A stretch of 64,000 bases of DNA from contig CAJQUN010000001.1 of the NCBI GenBank assembly GCA_907163345.1, positions 1,550,001 through 1,614,000 on the forward strand, written 5' to 3'. A model generated the notes under the pieces. The model was not told where the DNA came from and searched no databases. It was given only the letters and a program-made list of their open reading frames with translations. Made by a program: the position numbers and the translations under genes. Shown piece after piece: positions 1-10,499 of the stretch. The number at the start of each line of letters is the position of its first letter. The first letter of the stretch is position 1. Origin of the DNA: Haberlea rhodopensis. Taxonomy: Eukaryota > Streptophyta > Magnoliopsida > Lamiales > Gesneriaceae.

Positions 1-635
1 TTGTGTGGCGGTCAGGCATTGAGAGAAGCGGTTAAACCATGTAAAGGCACTAATCATGGAAACCTTGATGATGATGTTGAAAAGATTGGCACAGCCAAGG
101 AACTCTCGGAAAAGTTGGGTCCAAGTGCTGAGAACTCTGATGATGCTAATGATAAGTATTCGAAGAAAACTAGCAGAGGTAATAAACACCCGAAGAAAAC
201 GTCAAGCTCAAGTGTTGATTACTCAGTAAACGATAAAGATGGTGAATGATAAATCTTTCAAGAAAACCAGTAAAGCCAAGAAACCCTCAAATAAAAAGTT
301 GACCCCAAAAATTGAGGGCTTGGATAGTTCTGAAAATGACAGTGACACCTTTGATAGATCTAAGAAAACAAGAGGGGCTAAAAACCCTACGATGCGGAGA
401 AAAACCAACAAAGACGTTGAAAATGACGGAGAAAATCAAAGGAAGCGAATTAGAGTTGAGGAACAAACGCGAAGAAAGTAATGATGAGGTTAGTAGTTGT
501 AGTGAAAGTGGTGATGACTATGATGATAAAGTGAACGAAGAGATGAACAGAAAACAGAGGAAGGGTGCATCATCAGCAAAGAAAATGGTTGCATCCAGTC
601 AAAATCGGAAGCAGCAGAGGACGAAAGCAAGATAA
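1..635 (+). pseudogene. Lys/Ser/Asp-rich coding remnant, frameshifted, 5' end outside window
   Basis: Three overlapping open stretches in successive frames (1-249, 239-481, 312-635) share one composition: Lys-, Ser-, Asp- and Glu-rich, with recurrent KKTS and SKKT-like motifs. They look like one coding sequence read through two frame changes, near 230-245 and 430-480, ending at a stop at 633-635. No domain is visible. The composition resembles the disordered basic tails of plant chromatin or cohesin-associated proteins, but that is only an impression and I do not name a family. The interval between the first two frames is too short for a normal plant intron, so a decayed copy or assembly indels are the likelier explanations. 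The start lies upstream of the window. Confidence 0.4.
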
Positions 636-2728
636 TTTATCTGCAAGTGTTACTTTTGGTGTATGAGATTCACTGTTCATGTTTTCTGGAAGATATGTCA
701 CGTAGAAAATGTGAGTTTAGCACTAAGAAAGTTTGAACGTATGACTGCATCCTTTTGCTCGATCAGCCACCTAAACTGGCTTCAGATTTCTTGTTTGATT
801 TGCCATCTAGCTCGGGTTCATGCCAAAGTTAATTCTGACATTCTCAGATTTTGCCAATGTTTACTTGTATGTTCCAAATATGTGCTTGTGACTTAGGCTG
901 TGAAGACATCAATTTCTAAAAATCTTCAGTTATCAATCTTCACCCTAAACTTCAAAATGATTAATTTTAATGATATTCAAAGACAATATATTTGATGGAA
1001 AAAAGTAATTTAATATAGTTATATTTTATACAAAATATTATAATTTATATTAATTAATATATAAGCGCACACAAACGATTCGTGCAAGAATGACAGCTAA
1101 TCATTATTAAAAAAATAGCTAAAACATTTGGTATTCTGCAAAATAAAAATGATATAATTAATATAATTTACAAAATATAAGTGTGATTATATATTCCAGT
1201 ATAAATAGCAGTTTAGGACATCTGAAGTAAATCTAAAGCTACTGATACTAGATGAATAGATCTACCAACCAACATCTATATAATTATATTGTGGTGGTTA
1301 TTTTGTAATGCTTCGTTGTTGAAGAAACACTTGGTTTTGACCCTCGAGCCTTACGATTTCGTGTGCCATCAAGTAGTTGGGCTTTTAACAAGAGTTTTGG
1401 ATATAAGAGCTTGTTCGTTTGTTGGTTTTTATCGGTTTACGCTGCTTGTCTATCCGATGTTGTAGCTCCTTTACTAGTCAATATCATGGGCTATTTGATT
1501 TGAGTTGGGTACCGGATAATTGCCACAAAGAAATCTACTAAGTTGGTCGGAATCTTTGTTATCTCCGGTTACCGGGTCATCGCTAGTACCTATGACATTA
1601 TTCATTGGTAAGCCACTTCGCTTTCTTTCCTCTGAATGAAAACTTCCCTATGGTGCGGTGTAAATAAGGGATGAAGTTAAGATTTGATGTTTCAGGTAGA
1701 TGCTTTTCAGACGATTCTGGGCGTTGATTGTTAATTTATTAGGTTTTCGGGATGTTCTAGGGAGCTGAAACAGTATAAATTACGAGAGCATATCTTCTGC
1801 GACGGAATTCCAAGAATTGTCGACGGAGGGGAATACTTTTATATCTTTCATGTTTAAATGAAGGAGCTGAGAATTTGAATTGAAGACTGAACTTGTTGAT
1901 TTTTAACTGTTACAAATTATATCAATTGGATTTTTTTCTCAGCAATTTGATTTTTTTCTCCTTGCATGAAAAAATAATTAACAAAATCATTTGCACAGAT
2001 TCCTACTTCTTTCAGTGTAGTTTAAAACAAGCTGTTATTTCAGTCTAAGAAGATGTAGGATCATTGGCGGATCTAGAAATTTAATAGTGAGGTGAGGAAA
2101 TTTGATCAAATTCCCTGTCATGGCTTATCGGTGAAGGATTTACTCTTCCTTGTTCGTGCAGATTTTGATAGTCTCTTTTAGTTTTAGATTGTGCTAAGAG
2201 CCTGCAAGCTTACGATGTTTTGTATATTGCTTTGTGCTTCCGTTTTTTGTGTCTGTGAGATTGAAGAAACAAGAAAGCACAGTATTGTAAATTTCTGTAT
2301 CTGATTTAGTTTCAAGGTGTTCTAAGTTCAACCGAATGAAAGTGGCATTGTTTCTTGTATTAAGGTATAGATTGAACTGGATGGTGGACTGGAGCAATAG
2401 TCCTTATTCAATTATGACTTGTAATTCTTGGGAATGAATTTTTCACCATTCACCTCCTTTTTCCTTTTGTATTTCTTTAAAATATATGTATGGACTTAGT
2501 TACGAAAACTATTCTTGCCCCAACCAAGGTTCCAAGTTTCCATATTTCTGCGCGTTTTGACTGCGGAGAATGATTTGTGCTGCAAACTGTAAAAAGAAAT
2601 ACCATGAAATGTTTGAATCTCATTGATGTGCAGATCATTATTAGATGGGTTTTTATTCAATCAGTTCGTAGCCATTGGTCGATATTCTAACTCGGCCATT
2701 CTTCTCAGAGAGATCATCTCAATTTGGT
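636..2728 (+). other. Intergenic DNA and probable 5' leader of the FRS gene
   Basis: No coding region is supported here. About 900-1,300 is very AT-rich. From about 1,300 the sequence is more mixed and T-rich, as expected for promoter and transcribed leader. A probable splice acceptor (gatgtgcag, ending near 2,634) precedes the FRS coding exon, so a 5' UTR intron is likely. A short upstream ORF (ATG at 2,645, stop at 2,669-2,671) lies between that acceptor and the FRS start and could dampen its translation. Confidence 0.4.
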
Positions 2729-4750
2729 ATGGAAGAAACTTCCCTTAACGCCGAGAAAGTGTCAGATGGTGTAGGGTCTGACAATGCACCGGAAATAAGT
2801 GGTGAGAGAATAGCATTTGGTGATAAAAATAGCATCCTCGAAGGCAATCCTTCTGATGGAGCCAATGAATTTGTTACTCCAGTCATTGGTATGGAATTTG
2901 AGTCTTACGACGATGCTTACAACTATTATAATTGTTATGCCAGGGAGGCTGGCTTTAGTGTCAGAGTGAAAAACTCATGGTTCAAAAGAAATAGCAGAGA
3001 GAAATATGGTGCAGTGCTTTGTTGCAGTAGCCAGGGATTTAAAAGAGCTAAAGATGTGAACCGTCTACGGAAGGAAACAAGAACGGGTTGTCCAGCTATG
3101 ATGAGGATGAGGTTAGTGGATTCTAAAAGGTGGCGGCTACTTGAAGTTACTCTTGAGCACAATCATTTATTAGGAGCAAAATACTATAAGTGTAGTAAGA
3201 AGATGGGTAGTGAATTGAAGAAAAATCTATTGTCAAACAGTGATTTAGAAGTCAAGCCTGTCAAGTTGTACCGGGCTGTTGTGATTGATGCAGGAGGTGA
3301 TGGGACGTCAAATTTCAGTCCAAACGTGGCCAAGACATCATCCTATTGTCCCAATCAATTAAACTTAAGAAAAGGTGATGCACAAGCAATGTATAATTAC
3401 CTCTGCCGAATGCAGTTGACAAATTCAAACTTTTTCTATTTGATGGATCTAAATGATGATGGGCGGCTGAGGAACGTGATCTGGGTTGATGCTAAGTCCC
3501 GTGCTGCAAGTAGTTATTTTGGCGATGTGATATATTTTGATAATACATGCTTGTCAAACAAGTACGAAGTTCCCCTCGTGGCATTTGTTGGCATAAATAA
3601 TCATGGCCAGTCCATATTACTCGGTTGTGGACTGCTTGCTGGGGAGAATAAGGAGTCGTACACTTGGCTATTCAAGGCATGGATTTCTGGTACATCGGTA
3701 AATTCTCCAGAAACCATAATCACTGATCGATGCAAGATTTTGCAGAGTGTCGTCGCTGATGTGTTTCCAAAGTCCCTCCATCGATTCTCTCTGTCCCTCA
3801 TCATGCAAAAAGTCCCGGAGAAATTGGGAGGGCTGCGCAACTATGATGCTATAAAAAAATCTTTGCTTAAAGGAGTTTATGAGACTCTAAAACCATTTGA
3901 TTTTGAAGCAGCATGGAGATTTATGATCCAACAATTCAGAATCATGGACAATGAATGGCTATGGTCTTTGTATGAAGATCGTGCTCAATGGGCTACTGTT
4001 TATCTCAAGGACACATTTTTCATGGGAATGGCTGCTGCACGGCCCAGCGAGACCCTGACTGCCCTTTTTGATAAGTATGTGCATAAGCAAACTCCGCTGA
4101 AAGAATTTCTCGACAAGTATGAGTTAGCCTTGCAGAAAAAGCACAAGGAAGAAGTTCTAGCGGACATGGAGTCAAGAAACCCAAGTCCGGAACTGAAAAC
4201 TAGATGTTCCTTTGAATTACAGCTATCCAAAGTATACACCAGAGACATATTTAGAAGATTTCAATTGGAGGTGGAGGAGATGTACTCCTGCTTCGGTACC
4301 ACACAGCTACACGTTGATGGGCCAATAACGATATTTTTAGTCAAGGAACGAGTTTTATGTGAAGGAAATAGAAGAGAAGTAAGGGATTATGAAGTTCTAT
4401 ACAATCTAGCATTGGCTGAGGTTCGTTGTATCTGCAGCTGCTTCAACTTCTACGGGTACTTGTGTAGGCATGCTTTGTGTGTACTTAACTTCAATGGGGT
4501 AGAAGAAATCCCATCAAAGTACATTTTATCTCGATGGAAGAAGGATTACAAACGCTTGTATATTTCATCCGACCAAACGTCTGGTGGTTCAGATATTACC
4601 GAGCAGGTGCAACAGTTCACTCAATTATACAGAAGTGCATTGCAAGTTGTGGAAGAGGGAATGATCTCCTTAGACCATTACAAGGCGGCATTGCTTGCAT
4701 TTGAAGAGTCTCTGGACAGAGTTCACAGTGTGGAAGAAAAATGCTGGTAA
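2729..4750 (+). CDS. FAR1-RELATED SEQUENCE protein (FRS6/FRS8-like)
   Basis: Transposase-derived nuclear transcription factor of the FHY3/FAR1 family, 673 aa from the first in-frame ATG at 2,729. The frame is open from 2,675, but that codon is TTG. Residues about 50-150 form the FAR1 DNA-binding (WRKY-GCM1-like) domain, starting at GMEFESYDDAYNYYNCYA and ending in the HNH motif. Residues about 250-365 match the MULE transposase core (VDAKSRAASSYFGDVIYFDN, then ITDRCKILQSV). A SWIM zinc finger follows with CxC at 569/571 and CxH at 579/581. The C-terminus is acidic and helical. Wording of the DNA-binding domain is closest to FRS6/FRS8, from memory. Known family members act in far-red light signalling and flowering. 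The coding part is one exon here; TGCTG/GTAATG at the end could be a donor, so a further small C-terminal exon is possible. Confidence 0.88.
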   Translation: MEETSLNAEKVSDGVGSDNAPEISGERIAFGDKNSILEGNPSDGANEFVTPVIGMEFESYDDAYNYYNCYAREAGFSVRVKNSWFKRNSREKYGAVLCCSSQGFKRAKDVNRLRKETRTGCPAMMRMRLVDSKRWRLLEVTLEHNHLLGAKYYKCSKKMGSELKKNLLSNSDLEVKPVKLYRAVVIDAGGDGTSNFSPNVAKTSSYCPNQLNLRKGDAQAMYNYLCRMQLTNSNFFYLMDLNDDGRLRNVIWVDAKSRAASSYFGDVIYFDNTCLSNKYEVPLVAFVGINNHGQSILLGCGLLAGENKESYTWLFKAWISGTSVNSPETIITDRCKILQSVVADVFPKSLHRFSLSLIMQKVPEKLGGLRNYDAIKKSLLKGVYETLKPFDFEAAWRFMIQQFRIMDNEWLWSLYEDRAQWATVYLKDTFFMGMAAARPSETLTALFDKYVHKQTPLKEFLDKYELALQKKHKEEVLADMESRNPSPELKTRCSFELQLSKVYTRDIFRRFQLEVEEMYSCFGTTQLHVDGPITIFLVKERVLCEGNRREVRDYEVLYNLALAEVRCICSCFNFYGYLCRHALCVLNFNGVEEIPSKYILSRWKKDYKRLYISSDQTSGGSDITEQVQQFTQLYRSALQVVEEGMISLDHYKAALLAFEESLDRVHSVEEKCW

Positions 4751-5435
4751 TGACTTTTTTACTAATCAAAGTATTTTACTTATCTCAGCCACCTTTAATT
4801 TGTTAAATGACTTTTTATTCTGGAACCATTGGTATGTGAAGATTGCTGTGCATGTTCTTGAAGTTTGTCAAATAATCAGAGGACATACATTCAAAAATCC
4901 CTTTTCTGGTCGACCATGGTTCGAATGAATGGATCAAATCCTGATTTTAGAGGTTATAGCTAAGTGGTATACCGAAATTTCACTCACTTCCTGATCGCAT
5001 GATCTGGTGGCTGTAAGTATACCTGTTTGTTGATTTTTTTTTTTCTACTTTTATCATACTCTTTAGGTCATAAAATTTGTCTAATGGGGTGACATTTTGA
5101 ACAATATAAGGCGGACATCGTGGGTGATTCTCTCCAAAGATGTTAGACCACGTATACTTTGGTGTAAAGAAGTTATGTCCTTCATTCGATAACAATCATG
5201 AAAGATATTACATGGTTCGAAAGAGAAGCACAGATAGCTAGGTCAGACGTGCAAGTATAGTCGTCTATCTTTAGATAATTTTTTTTCATATTTTTAAATT
5301 TGTAATATTTGAAAAATATTATTTGCGCTTAAAATTTCCAATTATTTAGCATCGCACATGTAAAATTTTGCATGACTATATAGGTTGTAGTTTGATTGAA
5401 AATTTTGGGATTTGTTGATCGAGTTCATGTCATAA
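4751..5435. other. Intergenic, 3' flank of the FRS gene
   Basis: AT-rich, no supported gene. It presumably contains the FRS 3' UTR in its first few hundred bases. I see no recognisable repeat. Confidence 0.3.
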
Positions 5436-5439
5436 TATC

Positions 5440-5700
5440 AAAAGCCGGACTTAGGCGAGCCCCGCTATGACCGGAGTGAATGCAAGGGCTCTTCCTTCAC
5501 TGAGCCACGCAAGCTCCTAAGCTAATAAGATCTTTTGTCAATACTTGATCACCAGCTAACTAAGGGGTTCCTCTTACTCTTCCTTTCCGGCTTCTCTGCT
5601 AACTCACCCAAGCAGAAAAAAGAAAGCGCCTCTTGATCAGGCTCATTGGAACCCCCAGCTTCGATTCTGCCCGCTTAGCCTTTATTTTGCCGGTAGTAGG
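5440..5700. other. Possible organelle-derived (NUMT-like) insert
   Basis: This stretch is clearly richer in G+C than its AT-rich surroundings. It has the CT-rich, tract-like texture of plant mitochondrial intergenic DNA (for example TTCCGGCTTCTCTGCTAAC and GAACCCCCAGCTTCG). No gene is encoded. The boundaries are set by composition only. The assignment is an impression and needs a search against mitochondrial genomes. Confidence 0.3.
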
Positions 5701-5884
5701 TGCATTAAATTAAGGTAAGATAGTTTTTTTATCATTCGTCGACTTTCCTCTTTCAAAGTGAATCTAGGGTTTTTGTCTAGCTACATTAAAGCCAACACCA
5801 TACTCTATTCTGGTAAGATGATACACACTAGCTAACAGTTATGAACTAATGGCACCAAGCTGACATTTTATCGAGAAGAAATGA

Positions 5885-6335
5885 ATCTTACTGGACACTC
5901 TAAAAAATCACCACATGCAGTGTCGGACACTCCACGGACACAGATTCAACATTGTGTTGAACATGCCACGTGGCGTCTGTATCTTTTTTATATAAAAAAA
6001 AAATCCAACACGTTTCGGGCACGGCATGGACACGGCAGGACATGAGAAAATAATTTTTAAATTTTTTTTTTTAAAAAAAATTAAATTTTTTTTTTAAAAA
6101 AAATTAAATTTTTTTGTATGTTTTAATTAGTGAATGGGGGGTGTCTACAACTTGACATCATTTTCAATTTTATTATTCAAATATTTGATAATTAAAATTT
6201 TTCTTGAATTTTCGTATATTAGAACATAATAGATATGTAGAATATATATATAAAAATAAAAAATTGTTGTTGTATTTTTGAAAATCGGTGTCCCCGTGTT
6301 GTGTCGTATCCGTGCATCATAGGAATCTTCTCACG
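5885..6335 (+). repeat. Dispersed repeat R1, copy 1 (GTGTCGGACACT-bearing)
   Basis: It begins with aaaaaatcac, then cagtgtcggacactcc, runs through a poly-A/poly-T centre (6,050-6,120) and ends near gtatccgtgcatcat. The same boundary words occur in reverse complement at 9,465-9,612, on the other side of the DAYSLEEPER-like gene. The texture (cacgg/gtgtcc words at both ends, AT-rich middle) is that of a small non-autonomous transposon or LTR fragment. The family was not identified. Confidence 0.5.
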
Positions 6336-6779
6336 AACGAGATCTGAATATTTGCCTACACAAATGCAGTTCACAATCATTTTTACAATACCTTTAGCTT
6401 CATATATAGGGAAGTGTAACTTAGGAATAATTTCAGTGCTATAATTTGTGGATGATCATACAATTAACATTTCCCCATCCAGGCCATCCTGAGTTGTGTC
6501 TTATAAAAAAGTTAAATCATGTTAATGATTCCAACTGTTTTTAGCATGTGTTGTAAATTTGAAAAGCCGCCAATAACATATTCAGGCTCATCTAACATTT
6601 TATAGCATCTCAACTATGCTATGACTTGTACATAATGTGGCATTCTCGAAGAATAATTAATATCAATTACCAATATAAAATCAAGATTGTTGCAACGAAT
6701 GCATGCGTTGATGATATAGTTCTTGATATTATTATTGAGAGGGAATAAATAAATTTGTTTTAAAAGACACTAATAAGAG

Positions 6780-6976
6780 CTTCTGGTTTTGCCGGCTTTA
6801 TTAAAGCTCACTCCCTCTTTGGGGAAGTTTCGTGTTCGAGTCTCGCGATATGCAACTAGATGGCCCAATGACTTCTTCTATCCCAAAAGTAGATAAGGTA
6901 CAAGGTTTAAAATCCTTGGTTTGAACACCCCAGGACCGCCCAAATTTTTTTTAAAAAAAAAACAAACAAAAAATTC
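6780..6976 (+). repeat. tRNA-derived SINE-like fragment
   Basis: It contains a pol III B-box-like motif (gtgttcgagtctcgcg, about 6,830-6,846) after a degenerate tRNA-like head (aaagctcactccctctttgg). A body and an A-rich tail (6,945-6,976) follow. This order of head, body and A-tail is that of a plant SINE. No target duplication was identified. Confidence 0.45.
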
Positions 6977-7198
6977 AAAATTTAAATGTCATCTTCTCCC
7001 CAAAAAATTAATTTAGGGGGAAGTGAAATGTCCTTGCTTGTCTCTACCTTTCAGGACGCTAATGATATACTAAAACTAGATGATGGTTTTAAATTAAATA
7101 AAGATAATTTAATGAACAAAGAATGTTAACCTTCAGTGTCTATCAAAATACAGACATCTACCATCTACCATCTACCAAAATAGAATGTGTGGTTAAAT

Positions 7199-9241
7199 TT
7201 AAAATTCAGGCTTAACAATTTCCGTAGGAATGTTTTTATCTGGAATTCTATACGGACTTCCAGAACACTCGTATTGAAGCCAATCCTTTGCACAGACAAG
7301 TGCCTGAAGTGTGGTCGGTTGTAATGAACTCTGATGACCATCAATCTTTCTATCTCCTGTATCAAACACTGAATCTGGAGGAACACTTGAAAAGGGAATA
7401 GACAAAACATCAGAAGCCATTTTTGCAAGAGTTGGGTAATTTGTTCTGTTTCCTTTCCACCAGCCCAGAACATCGAATCCTTGTACACGAGGAATAACAG
7501 ATTCCTCCAGATATTGATCTAATTCAGACTTCAAATGCTGTTGACCGCCAATAATATCAGAGATGTATATGTCAAAATCTGGAAAATCATCTCCATTTGA
7601 GACGAGATTATCTTCTTGAGGTGTCTCTGTTTTTAGCAGAGTGTCGTTTCCCTCTTCTAAAAAAGTCGGTGCAGGAAGGCACTGCACCACGTACTCGAGA
7701 TACAGTTCGTGCAACCCCTCATCAACAATCTTGATCCAAGTTTCAGCATCCACACCATATATCCTGGAGAAATTGAACTTCACAAGTTGCATCTTGAACC
7801 GTGGATCCATTACAACAGCGATTGCCAAAACCAGGTAGCAATCCTCCCAATATCTGGAAAATTTTTCCAGCAACAGCTTAGATAAGTGGCATAGAAATAA
7901 ATCCTGACTCGCATAATCTTCCATCAGTTTAAGCTGGATTCCACACACTTTATGGAAGAATATATTGCTTGTTGGATAGACAGGTGAAGTTAGAATACTG
8001 GCCGCTTCATATAAAACTTCCAAGTATTTGCAGAGAGCTTTCACTTGGTGCCATTCTTCCGTTGATGGAGTCAACTTATAATCTGGATCGATGGTATCTA
8101 AGCAAGAAAATACTTGCTCTAGGTCAGAGGCTGCCATTAACATATCATAGGTGGTGTTCCATTTTGTAAGGTCATCGGATGCCAAGGTCTTGTTACTGGA
8201 CACTTGAAGCAGTTGTCTCAATCTGTTAAATCTTTCTTCATGAGTTTCTGAAGTTTTTACGAATTTCACACTGTCACGTATCTTGCTGATGGTCTCCTTT
8301 ACGCAACCAATTGTGTCTTTCGCAAGACTAGTCAATATACGAGTATAGCAGCTGTTAATTATTAGCTGACCGTTTAGAATAAGGGAGTTCTTGATTGATA
8401 GTAGGCGTCTAAGATTTCCCCTGGCATTTTTATTGGCATTGGAATGATCCAGAGTGATAGTCGATAGCTTTCCTTCAGAATTCCAATCAGCCATACAACA
8501 AGCAACTGCATTATTAAATGCAGTATCAGAATCAGGAAAGGGTATCTTGACAAAATTCAAGATCCGCCTCTGCAACTTCCAATCCTGATCTATAAAGTGC
8601 CCGATAAGAAGTATGTAAACAAGGTTTTGATTAGAAGTCCAGAAGTCCATTGTAAGACTGATTTGTCCTGAAATCCCATTAAGAAGATCCAGAATCTTCT
8701 GCTTCTCTCTCAAGTAAGTATGCAAAATTTGCTCTTCTACATCACTAACACTCATCATATTAAACTCAGGGTGAAGAGTCCGAACAAAATCAACAAATCC
8801 AGAATGATGGCACATGTGAAGTGGGTATTCATGCCGAATGATCATTTTTACAAACTCACGACTGCAAAAGTCCTCATTGAAATAAATATTGGCCACTTTA
8901 CTGTCAGATCGGTAACGCTTTCTTGGTCGATTGGTACCACTAACAGAAATGATACTTCTGGGAGATGGTGTGGAAGGACCCAATTGATCATTGTCCTGAC
9001 TATTCCGGCCAACAGGGCAGATTCCCAAAGCAATATGTCGTTTCAGGTGGCTTGTGCCTGCTGTCTTTGAGCCTGATATATAAGCAAATGACTTCTTGCA
9101 CTGGTTACAGAAGGCCCTGACACAGTCAGCATTTACAGTAGAAATTGTGAAGTGATCCCAGACCATGGATTTCTTTCTCCTGCGTTTATCAGACTTCACA
9201 TCTGAATCGAGTGAATCAGTTTGTTTAATAGGGATATCCAT
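7199..9241 (-). CDS. hAT-transposase-derived zinc finger BED protein, DAYSLEEPER/RICESLEEPER-like
   Basis: A 680-aa protein in one uninterrupted exon, ATG at 9,241. A BED zinc finger lies at residues about 25-75 (C45, C48, H65, H69). A central hAT RNase-H-like/DUF4413-type region follows (LTMDFWTSNQNLVYILLIGH near residue 200). The hAT C-terminal dimerisation domain is at about 565-656 (ELDQYLEESVIPR, then VLGWWKGNRTNYPTLAKMA). Length and domain order fit domesticated plant SLEEPER proteins, which are nuclear, DNA-binding and essential for development in Arabidopsis. No terminal inverted repeats adjoin the gene and the frame is intact, which supports a host gene over an active transposon. On the minus strand, likely 5' UTR donors lie near 10,222 (GAG/GTGAGT) and 10,036 (CAG/GTATTT), so one or two leader introns are probable. 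The gene converges with the FRS gene. Confidence 0.85.
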   Translation of the reverse strand: MDIPIKQTDSLDSDVKSDKRRRKKSMVWDHFTISTVNADCVRAFCNQCKKSFAYISGSKTAGTSHLKRHIALGICPVGRNSQDNDQLGPSTPSPRSIISVSGTNRPRKRYRSDSKVANIYFNEDFCSREFVKMIIRHEYPLHMCHHSGFVDFVRTLHPEFNMMSVSDVEEQILHTYLREKQKILDLLNGISGQISLTMDFWTSNQNLVYILLIGHFIDQDWKLQRRILNFVKIPFPDSDTAFNNAVACCMADWNSEGKLSTITLDHSNANKNARGNLRRLLSIKNSLILNGQLIINSCYTRILTSLAKDTIGCVKETISKIRDSVKFVKTSETHEERFNRLRQLLQVSSNKTLASDDLTKWNTTYDMLMAASDLEQVFSCLDTIDPDYKLTPSTEEWHQVKALCKYLEVLYEAASILTSPVYPTSNIFFHKVCGIQLKLMEDYASQDLFLCHLSKLLLEKFSRYWEDCYLVLAIAVVMDPRFKMQLVKFNFSRIYGVDAETWIKIVDEGLHELYLEYVVQCLPAPTFLEEGNDTLLKTETPQEDNLVSNGDDFPDFDIYISDIIGGQQHLKSELDQYLEESVIPRVQGFDVLGWWKGNRTNYPTLAKMASDVLSIPFSSVPPDSVFDTGDRKIDGHQSSLQPTTLQALVCAKDWLQYECSGSPYRIPDKNIPTEIVKPEF

Positions 9242-10350
9242 ATGGTCTTCCAGCTATCCAAGCAAAAAACAGAGATTATGAGCATGATTTCCCTTCTTAA
9301 GTTGAAAACTACATATAAACTGAAATCATCATAGTCACACATACTAACACCAAACGTATAATACTTCAATTAACATATAGTTTAACTAACACGTCCAAAT
9401 TTCATTTTAGCCAAAAACTTTTTAAATTGTACAATTAACCCCCAACAATGTCCTTTCTCTGTTGGATACGCCCATCGACCGTGTCCGACACGGGTGTCCA
9501 ATTTTATTTTTTTAAAAAATTAAGGACATGTTACACGTTGCTAAGGAGTGTCGGTGTCCTAGGAGTGTCTGACACTGCACCAAGTGATTTTTAGGAGTGC
9601 TCGTGCATCATAAACAATACATTTAACTAAATTTTGAGATATTGATATCTATTTAAATAAACAAAAAAGCCATAGCATGTTTAAACAATAAATTATAAGA
9701 TTAGTTACAAGAAAGATGATTTATTAACTATAATACTAAAATTTATAAATGTCAAATAAAAGTCAAATATTATTACTATTAAATAAAACAGTACTCAAAA
9801 TATTAACGATAATATTTATCACTAAAATAACTAAATAATATAATAATTTTTTTATTTATGAACTCATGGTTCTATATATATATTCTCACATCCTCACATT
9901 CTAGTTGAAGCTAAATTAATTTAACTTTTGATAATAAATTAAATTGGATGACATATCTTCATAGATGGTAATTATTATACACCATTAAAAAGGCTAATAA
10001 TATTCCAAAGCAACATGAGAATACAATGAAAAAAATACCTGTAGACGATAAAACCTAAAAGAACAAATCGCTCCAACAATATCACACAGTAAACCGATAT
10101 GTCCACAAAAAAACCAACAAAATTACCAAAAAAAATAAAAAATCAAAATCACTACTGTCTGTGGAAACTGAAAACAATAAAATCGAATTAAACGCGAAAT
10201 ACCACCATTCAGAAATACTCACCTCAACAACAGAAAGAAAACCACGGCGACGGAAAATCCAGGGTTTAGGTTTTCTCCAATGGCTTGGGAATTTTTTGAA
10301 GAGATTAAAGGAGGGAGAGCGAGAAGATGTTGGGCTTCGAGTCTCCAAAA
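9242..10350 (-). other. Probable 5' leader and leader intron(s) of the DAYSLEEPER-like gene
   Basis: On the minus strand, donor-like sites CTGTTGTTGAG/GTGAGT (about 10,222) and CTACAG/GTATTT (about 10,036) precede an AT-rich stretch. That stretch runs to a pyrimidine-poor acceptor region just upstream of the start codon at 9,241. This layout fits a non-coding first exon at about 10,225-10,345 and a long 5' UTR intron. The intron contains repeat R1 copy 2. Confidence 0.4.
9465..9612 (-). repeat. Dispersed repeat R1, copy 2 (inverted relative to copy 1)
   Basis: In reverse complement this matches the start of copy 1 at 5,885: tgatgcacgagcactcc, then aaaatcac, then gcagtgtcagacactcct. It also carries the gtgtccgacacggg motif. 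It is about 145 bp and lacks most of the AT-rich centre of copy 1. Confidence 0.45.
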
Positions 10351-10499
10351 CCCTAACAGATTTTGCTGAGTGGCGGCCTATTGGGCATGTAGAGGTCCAT
10401 TAAATAGGGGATGGTAACTAACCTAATCTATTACCGTCCATTTAGCCCAAGCCTTCTATAACGTGATCGCAACCGTTGAAAGGTTTTTGTTATTTTATT

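Noticed and set aside
7199..9241. Active hAT transposon
   Set aside because: The frame matches domesticated SLEEPER proteins and I see no terminal inverted repeats with an 8-bp target duplication around it.
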